Source: Marinimicrobium koreense (GTDB taxonomy: Bacteria > Pseudomonadota > Gammaproteobacteria > Pseudomonadales > Cellvibrionaceae). Taken from it: 64,000 nt of DNA. Below the pieces are notes generated by a model, which searched no databases, had not been told where the DNA came from, and worked only from the letters and a program-made list of their open reading frames with translations. The position numbers and the translations under genes are program-made. The stretch lies in NCBI RefSeq assembly GCF_003762925.1, contig NZ_RJUK01000002.1, positions 310,001-374,000 on the forward strand. Direction: 5' to 3'. The first letter of the stretch is position 1. Each line of letters opens with the position of its first letter. Positions 56,301-61,283 of the stretch are shown piece after piece.

Positions 56301-57990
56301 CGGCTATATTTCCGCCGGAGTGGAGCTTAAGCCAGACACCAGAAGAAGTATCAGAAGCATCTATGACACTATCTACTGATATGCTTTTCGTGGCTTCTAG
56401 TATGACGCTAGAGTTATTGTGCAGTAACGCCCTTATAATATCAGATCGAATACTGAACGTTTCCCCATTATCCTCAAAGCTCACCTCCCCTGCAGCATCT
56501 GGAGCATCACTACCTGAACCATCAATTACTATGTTCTCAGGATCTAAAATAAGCATGCCTGCTCCTCGCGCGCCCGATAGATCAGCCGAACCTGAGAAAG
56601 CCAATTGCTTCTTCCCCGAAACCTCCGCAAAGCCACCCGTGCCATCCATTGCACCAGAAGCTTCAATATACCCCCCAAACCGCGTGCTATCATCAGCCCA
56701 GACGATAATGCGGCCCCCGTCGCCATCAGCCGTGGCTCTCGCCCTTAGCTCGGCCTCCGTTTGCACAATCGTTTTTTCCGCGTTGGGTAACCAGGGGTTT
56801 TCACCCCGGTAGCCTCCCCCGAAGTAAATGCGCCCACCGCCTTCTGCCCCTGAAGTGTCTACAGACGCAGTGGCCTCAGCGCCGACATATTGCCCCAGCG
56901 CCATAACCTCTCCACCCTGCCCGCCAACAGAGGACTGCGCCTGCGTCTCGCTACCGCGTTTCAGTAAGGTCGTACTCCGAGCATTGAGCTCAACTCGCCC
57001 GCCATCGCCATTTTGGGTATTGGCTTCAACGAGACCACCCTGAGTGACGTTCTCGCCCAACAGGAACGCGCTACCGGCGTCATGCGAGTGCCCGACCCGA
57101 ATCTCACCCGTATTGACCAGGTCCGCCCCTTCGCCCAGCGTAAAGCTGCCATCGTCATGCATAACCACGCTGCGTGCGTCCGACAGCGAGCCAGTATTGA
57201 CGGCCCGGGAGAATACGTTCCGACTGGCAGAGGCAGTCAGCAGTACTCGGCCACCCTTGGCTTCAATGGAACCTTCATTCAGTACCGCGGGATCAACACC
57301 CAAGTCATTCTGAAGAATGGACTCGGTTACCCGTATACCCATCAGGCCGTCGCTATCGAAGGTCATCACAGCTTCTTTACCGGCAGCCAGCGCCACTGAC
57401 CCCAGCTCGGCGCGGATCAGCCCCTGGTTGCTGACGGTTTTACCCAACAGGCCGACCGACCCACCCAATGATGCCTGTAATGTCCCTTGGTTGATGACTG
57501 TACCCTCTACCTCATCTAGAGCAGAAAAGACAAAGTCGCCATTCATAAAATCATCAACGCCGATATCGAGACCGCTGGCCAGCAGGCCGCCCACATTGAC
57601 CTGAGCCGACTCACCGAACACTATGCCTCGGGGGTTGACCAGCACCACATGGCCGTTGGCATTGATACGTCCACGAATATCCGATGCCGACTCACTCAGT
57701 ATGCGGTTAAGTGCCACCGAATCCGCGCCTGGCTGGAGAAAGCTCACCACCTCGTCGGCATCCAGATCAAAGCTATCCCAATCGATGGCGATCCGATCCG
57801 AGTATTGCTCAATCAGGGTCTGCTTCTGTTCCGCCGATATCTGGCCTGAGCCTCCGGTAATGCGGCCCCCCTCCGGGCCAGCCACGGCCGGCTGAGACAT
57901 AACCAAAGGAGAACAGGCCAGCATGGCCATATAGAGCTTGCGTTTGGAAAAGGACAGCAGAGTGTTGGCGCGGGACGAGGGAAGCGTCAT
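44377..57990 (-). CDS. Giant TpsA exoprotein (filamentous haemagglutinin-like adhesin) with RTX-like repeat region
   Basis: 4537 residues. An extended signal peptide (to about AVAG, residue 38) leads into a TPS secretion domain (about 39-330) with ISAEQKQTLIEQYSDRIAIDWDSFDL and the NPRGIVFG motif (usual form NPNGI). LLILDPENI-type sequence (about 490) and beta-helical repeats follow to about 1390. From about 1395 to 3850 stand about 40 divergent units of the form F-x-G-(I/M)-x-x-L-x-G-G-x-G-x-D-x-F-x-L, alternating with a W-x-L/W-x-V strand and an IDGG-x-G-x-NTL segment. Residues 3870-4430 are again beta-helix, and the end is acidic (NEEEDEERYSAY). All eight Cys I see in the mature part are in local pairs. 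It is probably a surface adhesin or contact-dependent factor. AAGGAT lies eight bases before ATG 57990. Confidence 0.93.
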   Translation of the reverse strand: MTLPSSRANTLLSFSKRKLYMAMLACSPLVMSQPAVAGPEGGRITGGSGQISAEQKQTLIEQYSDRIAIDWDSFDLDADEVVSFLQPGADSVALNRILSESASDIRGRINANGHVVLVNPRGIVFGESAQVNVGGLLASGLDIGVDDFMNGDFVFSALDEVEGTVINQGTLQASLGGSVGLLGKTVSNQGLIRAELGSVALAAGKEAVMTFDSDGLMGIRVTESILQNDLGVDPAVLNEGSIEAKGGRVLLTASASRNVFSRAVNTGSLSDARSVVMHDDGSFTLGEGADLVNTGEIRVGHSHDAGSAFLLGENVTQGGLVEANTQNGDGGRVELNARSTTLLKRGSETQAQSSVGGQGGEVMALGQYVGAEATASVDTSGAEGGGRIYFGGGYRGENPWLPNAEKTIVQTEAELRARATADGDGGRIIVWADDSTRFGGYIEASGAMDGTGGFAEVSGKKQLAFSGSADLSGARGAGMLILDPENIVIDGSGSDAPDAAGEVSFEDNGETFSIRSDIIRALLHNNSSVILEATKSISVDSVIDASDTSSGVWLKLHSGGNIAVNKRVSLNNGSFEAIAGHPTCGDAICQGFEGGKIITFSGDGSISSSGNVVLSATDAINLSAGSGISGSSITLRSRNTINVGANLTSEAGTIQIHAGDSSLNVQDLNYDSEGDHVFTGDLTISGALNSNGSDILLDAAGSIQLFSEAQTVGGDFNVGSYQAPGAFYSLEYTDSNSDGRVALGEITREGSIDTSSTLGGGKIIIEAEGSDSASGDVRVGSLFFGYPYSTDSEDNELALHQKTGGVDITAAGDIYLSRVINFNDTGPRDSDGNVVGGHTEEEAYLTAKADDSIHFDADVASQNATSENGWSSTAGDAVIFDLYGDARDALNITLTADANEDGEGSITTSGDIYTSGGNFIASGQTINFGGAVITRYANVLEDGELWVNDGWRYGVADWSTGGNVELSVSEEVSLGTIVTADSCINDGCEGNFTLSLDAEGSTSDEFLVDQTSGSRLDIAGDFVFKNLNENAVVNLELRGTGNRLHGGGAAHSAAITTTGDVSLFSATDLILTDLDAGGSLSAAVLGAINIDSGSDLKLGTISTQQEGQNGSNITINSDGALSLEERAEINASAGSRTDGGPGFNGGSIVVTAVDNIELGGNLISTGGAGNDTSTFGDGEHGGSGGKVEIRSEAGRVTLSEIDTSGGNGHSESHAWRANTANGGSGGDIIVTAANGITLTGDVRSSGGALSSNNAEPDASHGEGGRIGLNDDVLVASSALVIRNDAGPLGVEGLAHDFDIQAGDFTITGSLGAVNSDSALTLHTGKTTFGGTVGDSNAVNFTELTINSYGDVQLGGNSAPVADRIQVNATGTGGQSLALTNTVNHWVLNDGVESDSSITFNEEQNPHFHFNGFSALIGGSGTDHFAVSHGDAVYTITDNGGEGNSVSSYSEDAHLWTLTDDGFANSLTSRTGSSTSITFSGIQVLKGSGDDYLQGRNSNTDWVYSADDRWTLFEPDTNTNPLVAFDGMSKVVGGAGNDRFTLLADSSYTGAIDGGEQAVGSASINSLTINGNPNLWYLDGRTESAVVERDATANLRLERFSRIQRLEGAGEDQVQGRNEATDWVYGADSQWTLYEPDTTSNALISLTGMSKVTGGAGEDRFTLVENASFAGEIDGGSEAGNTLSVNGGSNHWYLDHSAADRAAIQEGGDTRVEAFLGIQTLEGAGADTFYGRDQGTDWELTAGTTLADNQWTLNEVEAEGLKNLTLSGMASLVGGSAEDSFTLMAGTAFYGSLDGGLTASNTLSLASDDNHWTVTHFGDNGATGSVVDRINQFVSFGTLSGSGGDVLAGPDVANVWMLGGAGSGALAPVSDPDEAVQFDGMAALVGGVTTDTFTVSGDTLFAGVIDGGAGANDTLNLEGLTQAVTVGMLTPDNQASGWAARTDDDITIRNIETLTAAEAGNDVAGGTGNQLLGPLSGYYLWTLTGENTGTVQPTSGESQPNNSADRVLDFSGFAYLVGGEDSDFRFDGGDAVGGITGGSGDTWLDYSLAIGDLCVNLLAGSEACDGPLLDNIDGVIGNSSSGFNSQLRANGNEDYVWRIHNNGHSRADGINDGAFEYDGDDVEFIDFNQLVGGASVDTFLFESGGRLTGYVDGRAGSDIVDTRQSGAAVAFRLREQAPDGTSGSPLWLKGMETIRAHTDRENLLIGPDLQSDWIIDRANGGRLVAEGQTVSFTGIQTLWGGSNQDDFTLVRNGGQTGSVSGGVNGGEGTDTLTIGSADGEAIDWTVDGFAAGSADRAGTFTGIEVLAGGRGDDRVTLTGAQAWVQNIAAGAGTNTLTYDVEPNDVNAATWALSGPHNGSVTLGEAEDGINFTAISALTGSGADTLQGTDNPSEWIISGAHEGTLETSVSGDEQRLDFAGMSTLSGGSSNNTLTASGANTWVLTDTGTGRLNEVLNFSGMDELVGDGENNSLQGPNRDNYWLLTGSDQGVVSAASGDAASPAVDGTATDFVGMTTLVGGQEGDQFVASATGALFSGLLNGGEPVGQADDRDSVDLSQRPSNERITVGMGDALDVDVSIVNIETLTANPDANSGNQGHILKGPQEGTYQWIITDINTGKVFPENNERTDTTLAFHDFAFLEGSENNVFAFEGGDLTGGVTGGSGSNFLDYSNSDGDICIALLDGVSGCDGMAMEGINGIIGNHTDNASPNSTLRVVGDGDYTWSVQKLDALASSDGINDGIFDIGGNNEIRFIDFNHLVGSDGNNRFAFVGSGEITGSVNGGATRGTGRNVIDTTGSDYGFAFWQSTPSGSGEADTALWVQNIQTLSARSDRHNVLHGIDSATTWTVAGTDSGYLGDDSLRFEGVQHLKGGSERDTFVVNTGGLITGAIDGGGNDNTLEVTSEGDDSVHWRVSGKDQGSVEDRVASFTGLSELLGGEGNDRFTLTSAAQVSGIDGGDGDNGLAYQLSDSETAEQAAQWRLTGQYDGEIETANGGISGFENIHSLAGSGHDTLTGDNAATRWLISHSDGGSVGAESTVSQHYMSFEGMATLVGNTQADHFSILDSGNDFSGGLKGGANGNNRLSANQHNNAWTLNGAGRGTLNESIVFEAIQTLVGGGEGNTLRGPNRDNRWLLTEARRGTVSEQGISGTSTEFVGMETLEGGARNDLFVAGGALTVGQLASFEQLRGGTQSEGGVDALDLTALSDNGPVSVGLDGLNDVDIQVVGIEQIDAQGAGNRLYGASDAAYSWVVNALNAGEVSPTASGASDAGVTFTGFTELTGGTHSDTFALLGTGNVDGTIEGGDGDGIDLVDYSNQAGDVVVTVGDIDSDILGIEGVVGKSGTSASDTTSTLKVADGVTDSVAWTIQRLADLPNSDGVNDGEVAIDNHQPFYFIDFNVLEGGDGQDAFVLQGEGQLVGQINGRGEINTVFTQEADLAHRFTVSDRENNETRLVNIDSLTASLDHNHQLVGTGEGNTWRIQERGAGELEGQLSFRGIDHLVGGSGTDNFIFSGDGLVSRIEGRGALADNILNIENTAEPLLISLDLNNQGADVRVSGVGSLVGNRDINHRLQGEDRSNTWAIDGQDSGSLNGDVRFAGFVDLLGNSETDRFELHGIGAVSGAIDGGGGEDTLDLFELADDRKLKLAVESPSSEDAPTADLQVFNIDTLAAPTAAGHTLIGRADENLWVLDGENRGTLGDLDFTGVANLIGGNGTDVVEFLSGGSLQGYIDGRDGDNTVDMSEVNRLVAVTVGEARGDLRNITHFIGNNTETTLTSLHADNSWRLDRGENAGTLNTRLSFEGVTDLIGGEGVDTFRLDGGGVTGLIDGASGNDQFLMNLPTGVEGNQRLSGGAGNDELRVSGGDANYQVTYSPRTGGEEQLRYTAGNGKVFGVEFSQLAQVQDNVVADVLTINTRLNPDTVVANNNRVQVSDLAQLNYTNKTNLTLAANTDDVVDLAGALSVPGRLEIRNARVTQSADEALSARELRLVSVSEFGSVESPIETGIETLMADVGTGGLALRNSEALVLKELRSLGRAQVTARGNLTSDADLSVAGVTHFASEQAGIYLDGGNRFSNTVHLDAAQDIELHHQRELLLGDVQAQTFALNNRGDVTQGNGAWTVDLLDLSVDGNLQAMNENNRIQGLRADQVGDLTLDSREALRLDSIDSDGQVRIGGRGLLVENRLSAESLNLDAQNGSLTINHSITANDIQLAGERVAQDAEVISGGVLSISAKGAIEQNARLTAVADIQLDAGGELTMSRSARTETRSGNIEYAAGDNLTVSYLDNPEGTIALRSGRRIESALEAQTNGVIAQRIELASIEGIGAGQSIALDTRELHATNNRGRIDLGNTGDVRIDRLANNDDIVFFNEGTVTLDNREGPVFDRSAEGAIEAGGVVNANYDVGTVRFTVAEGSLLGLGGINVNKPDLVGRRGLFVVSGDIGSVARPLVMYFKDSLVLQGIRSWQPVWGFGQIPETFENNSAIQFSNQELTSAGEQMVEVESLEDIDPAIFTAVRNYSFDEVSILMPPDQRYGNEEEDEERYSAY
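46440..53810 (-). repeat. Protein-level repeat array inside tpsA (about 40 units, threefold super-repeat)
   Basis: I counted 40 units by eye, about 60 residues apart. Two kinds alternate: one followed by an IDGG-type segment, the other by (Q/L)xG(R/P)(N/D) and a W-x-L strand. On top of this, a longer block recurs three times near bases 51,855, 49,990 and 48,065. It contains (L/V)DYS-GD, a (I/V)-G-(N/K) hinge, DG(I/V)NDG and FIDFN-LxG. Spacing is about 620-640 residues. The copies are diverged at DNA level, so the duplication is old. Confidence 0.8.
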
Positions 57991-58014
57991 GGTAACAATC
58001 CTTATCAGACGTAA

Positions 58015-58037
58015 GGCCCGAGAGATCGGCTCGGGCC
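58015..58037. other. Hairpin between the propeller lipoprotein and tpsA genes
   Basis: GGCCCGAG and CTCGGGCC pair across seven bases within the 74-base gap. On the minus strand TTACGTC follows, so there is no U tract; on the plus strand TGTTTTC follows. It may reduce read-through or shield the tpsA leader. Confidence 0.5.
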
Positions 58038-58064
58038 TGTTTTCAGGTCGACAACGTACTTGAG

Positions 58065-60131
58065 TTATTCGGAATAGCGGGATATCACCACAAATTCGTT
58101 TGTGGTCAGATCATAGGCAAGGACTGCTTTGTAGTGGTCTTGAGCGACAAAAATATAATTATTTTCTTCCACATAGTGAACACCCTCCGACAACCGGGAA
58201 TCAAATTCATCATTCTCATCATAGGGGTGTATGACAACCCACTCATCGGTAGACTTATCTTTCTTCATTACCCCACGAGAAGTCTCAAAGATGTTCAACT
58301 CTTCTCCTACAAGAAAGAAATCGTTTATCGCTCTGATAATAAAATCTGTCGGGTAATCCAGAGGAATCTCCACTCGATCACCACTGATCAATTTTACCTT
58401 ATAAAGCGCTAACCCGTTATGAATGTAAGCCCACCCATCCTCTTCCGAAACCAGAATCCCATCGGCCGACGAAAAGTCAGGGCCAGAACCAACGCCCGCT
58501 TCAGGATCTGAGATTACCTCACGCTCACCGCTCTCCAGGTTGACTCTCAAAAGGCGCCTGAAATCCCCTCCATTACCTCCCGATAGGATATAGACGCTTT
58601 CAGGATCTAAAGAGGACTTAACAATACCTCTAGGCCAATCGAAGGCCGATGCAAGATCTCCCGACTTCGATTGTAGGAGCTCTATAGCGATACCAGTTCC
58701 GAGATCTATTTCATAGATCGGGGTATCGAATCCGCCACTGCGAGCAGCCAGCAATCGATTATTCTCAGAATCAATGACGCCAACATCAAGAGACCTTAAG
58801 TTAAGTGCGTCGTTTTCTCCGTCATTTGTGACGAAGACAGAGCGTATACCCGTATCCAGGTCCACCGCTAGCACAGAGCGATACTCAGTTTCCCCATTAT
58901 CTTGATCACTACCCAGTAAAAGAAGACGGTTACGAGCCTTGTCATAAACCATTTCTCCAATATCAAACTGCCCCTGCTCATCATCCGGAAACGGCGCCGT
59001 ATAGTCCTGCCCCACCACCGTCACTTCCACTGGCTCCTCCAACTCATTGCCGGCTTCGTCACTGACCTGAAGCGATACCCGGTTTTCACCGGGGGCCAGG
59101 GTGATGCTCTGCTGCCATTCGGCAAAGCCGGTTTCCTCATCAGGTTCCAGGGTATAGGGAACGGTGCTGTCCTGGTGGTGTACGGTCAGGGTAACTTCGG
59201 CGACATCACTGAGTTCATCGGAAGCACGACCACGGATGGTCAGGGTTTCAGCGCCGCTGGCGCTCATGGGGGGCGGGAACGCAATTTCACCGACCGGAGG
59301 CTCTTCATCCGGGGCGGTGGTCAACGCCCACTCGACGGTTTCGGTTCCGATGGTGATCGCCACCTCCCGGGTTTGGTCAGGACCGCTAAGCGTTACTGCA
59401 CGCAGAGAGATGGTATCCCTCGACTTAAGCTCTCCCACCTCGGTGGTGAACTCTCCACCGTTGACCCGGTACTCACCACCGGTGATATTGACGGCCACGG
59501 GGGTGTTAATCCCGCTGATCTCGACCTCTTCACTGGTTACCTCTGTTTCGGGATCAAGATCTTCCTGGGGGGCAAAGCCGAAGGCATTCGGTGTTGTATC
59601 TTCGGCTTCGGTGGTAACGGTAAAGGTGCCGCTAATCCCACCAATCGTCAGCGTGGCAGACGCTTCGGTGCTGAAATTCCCGGAGGCCGTCACTTGAACC
59701 CTGACTTCGTCATCCAGGTCCACCTCGCCGTCGGCGTCGGTATAAGCGCCACCGTCGATACTGTATTGACCCCCGGTAACCGAAATCGCGGTAGCGGCAT
59801 CAATACCGCTGACGGTGACGGTATTGCTGGTCAGTGTGGCACCAGGCTCTACATCAAATTGAGGCTCGAACGAGAAAGGGGCGGGCTCAAGGTCAGCGGG
59901 TTGGCTCGAGCTACTGGAGCTTGATACTGAACTGGAAGTTGAGCTGGAACTGACAGAGGACTCAGACGATCTTGAGCTTGTCTGCGACACGCTGGAAGAC
60001 GAGAATGAACTGGACGATTGGCTGCTGGATGAGCCAGGCTCCGGCCCGCCCCCACTACTGCCACCACAGGCGGTCAATCCAAGAGTCATCAGAGAAGCCA
60101 GGGTAAGCTGGCGCAGTAAAGCGAGGGGCAT
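58065..60131 (-). CDS. Polyserine-linked lipoprotein with beta-sandwich repeats and propeller-like C-terminus
   Basis: 688 residues. ATG 60131 has AGGAG eight bases upstream. The lipobox LGLTAC (Cys22, Gly at +2) is followed by an almost pure Ser linker of about 50 residues, as in Cellvibrio and Saccharophagus secreted proteins. Two similar domains of about 95 residues follow (PFSFEPQFDVEPGATLTSN; AFGFAPQEDLDPETEVTSE, each with a GG-Y-x-(I/V)-(D/N)GG turn). A third immunoglobulin-like domain ends in LQVSDEAGNELEEPVEVTV. The last 320 residues look like a beta-propeller (repeated VYDKARNRLLLLGSD, VIDSENNRLLAAR, YEIDLGTG, RVNLESGERE, YDLTTNEFVV). No catalytic motif is seen. It is probably a surface-exposed or periplasmic binding protein. 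G+C falls sharply at about 58,970, where the propeller begins. Confidence 0.85.
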   Translation of the reverse strand: MPLALLRQLTLASLMTLGLTACGGSSGGGPEPGSSSSQSSSSFSSSSVSQTSSRSSESSVSSSSTSSSVSSSSSSSQPADLEPAPFSFEPQFDVEPGATLTSNTVTVSGIDAATAISVTGGQYSIDGGAYTDADGEVDLDDEVRVQVTASGNFSTEASATLTIGGISGTFTVTTEAEDTTPNAFGFAPQEDLDPETEVTSEEVEISGINTPVAVNITGGEYRVNGGEFTTEVGELKSRDTISLRAVTLSGPDQTREVAITIGTETVEWALTTAPDEEPPVGEIAFPPPMSASGAETLTIRGRASDELSDVAEVTLTVHHQDSTVPYTLEPDEETGFAEWQQSITLAPGENRVSLQVSDEAGNELEEPVEVTVVGQDYTAPFPDDEQGQFDIGEMVYDKARNRLLLLGSDQDNGETEYRSVLAVDLDTGIRSVFVTNDGENDALNLRSLDVGVIDSENNRLLAARSGGFDTPIYEIDLGTGIAIELLQSKSGDLASAFDWPRGIVKSSLDPESVYILSGGNGGDFRRLLRVNLESGEREVISDPEAGVGSGPDFSSADGILVSEEDGWAYIHNGLALYKVKLISGDRVEIPLDYPTDFIIRAINDFFLVGEELNIFETSRGVMKKDKSTDEWVVIHPYDENDEFDSRLSEGVHYVEENNYIFVAQDHYKAVLAYDLTTNEFVVISRYSE

Positions 60132-60278
60132 GACGTGCACTCCTTGTGTTCCGTGTCAGTCTTCAAAGAGCGGCATTATGCCAGCCCTTTATCCATTTTT
60201 GTGTGATGCAGTTAAAGTTGGCGCAAAACACCTCAAGATTAACAGAAAGAATACGGAAAATACCGAAAGCGATTGGCT

Positions 60279-61283
60279 CTATCGGGCTATAATCCACTTA
60301 CCATTTTCGCGTCGAAATACAAGACCATACCTCACAGATCCCGGCTCATCAACGAAGTTGAAGGCAATTGCTGGACCATCATCTGACCGAACTAACGCAA
60401 CCAGCTTTCCATTTGGTTCGTGGATCAATCCAAATTTCTCATTGTCTGATCTAACAATTTTCAAATCGGGGTTACTTAGCGACTTTTTAAGGCTCGCTAT
60501 CAGCTCTTCCGCCGTTGTTCCATCCTGTAAGTAAAAAGCCCTGTCAGTTTCGGAGTTCCTCTCCTCGAACATTGTCATTATAACGTCGACATCCCCCTCA
60601 ATGAGGGCGTCCTCAATCTTCTTATATTCTTCGTAAAGCTCATCCCTGTGCCGGTAATACGTCTCGTCTGAAACTGCAAAGTAATCAGGAAGATCATCAC
60701 TTAAAAAGAACTTCCACAAAGGTAAGCTGTTAGGGATGTCTACCGTCCTTGTAAGTGTAGGGCCGGCCATTTCCTCTTCTGGCTGCTCTATATCCAAAGG
60801 ATGTATAACAATATTTCCGTGGGAATTTTCGATGAACTCATTCTCTGGGTCGACCTGACGACTCCCAGAACCGCCGTTTAGGGCCACGAGATCAGTTTCG
60901 CTCCCATCAAATACAATATCTGTTATCTTGTGACTGACACTCAAATCTTCATCCGGTTTAACAACCAAGCTCACTGAGAGCCTCGCAGACTCTGGATACT
61001 CAGATCCCGTTTCAGGCGCAAAAATCCCAAGGGAAAAAGTGTTTTTTTCAGGGTGAATATAATTGTTAACGGGAAGCTCAACTTTCGACTGGCCCATCAA
61101 GCTATTCACCTGATGGACCTTCACACCATTTATATTCACGAAAGATTCGACATTATTACTCTCTACTAACAAGTAAAATAGCGGTTTTTTTTCAAGCACA
61201 CTCATTCCATCACCTTTACCGTCAGAACAGGATGAAGATAAAAAAATACATAACACCAGAACCAGCTTAGAATGGAGCTTCAT
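60279..61283 (-). CDS. Lipoprotein, candidate immunity protein of the upstream gene
   Basis: 334 residues with a lipoprotein signal (FLSSSC, Cys19, Ser at +2). I do not recognise the family with certainty. Residues about 215-334 form a compact domain (LYEEYKKIEDALIEGDVDVIMTMFEERNSETDRAFYLQ ... NGKLVALVRSDDGPAIAFNFVDEPGSVRYGLVFRRENGKWIIAR) that resembles, from memory, lipoproteins found beside type VI secretion effectors. Its ATG lies inside the last 17 bases of the upstream gene, with AAGGAG ten bases ahead, so translation is coupled. G+C is low (35% in 60421-60480, counted). Both fit a periplasmic antidote matched to the preceding protein; this role is inferred. Confidence 0.65.
   Translation of the reverse strand: MKLHSKLVLVLCIFLSSSCSDGKGDGMSVLEKKPLFYLLVESNNVESFVNINGVKVHQVNSLMGQSKVELPVNNYIHPEKNTFSLGIFAPETGSEYPESARLSVSLVVKPDEDLSVSHKITDIVFDGSETDLVALNGGSGSRQVDPENEFIENSHGNIVIHPLDIEQPEEEMAGPTLTRTVDIPNSLPLWKFFLSDDLPDYFAVSDETYYRHRDELYEEYKKIEDALIEGDVDVIMTMFEERNSETDRAFYLQDGTTAEELIASLKKSLSNPDLKIVRSDNEKFGLIHEPNGKLVALVRSDDGPAIAFNFVDEPGSVRYGLVFRRENGKWIIAR

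Noticed and set aside
44377-57990. Reading the giant protein as an RTX toxin of type I secretion
   Set aside because: RTX-like turns are isolated, there is no type I exporter nearby, and the N-terminal TPS domain plus adjacent TpsB show two-partner secretion.
60131-60279. A promoter for the propeller lipoprotein in the gap after the candidate immunity gene
   Set aside because: The gap is AT-rich, but I found no hexamer pair with proper spacing good enough to report.
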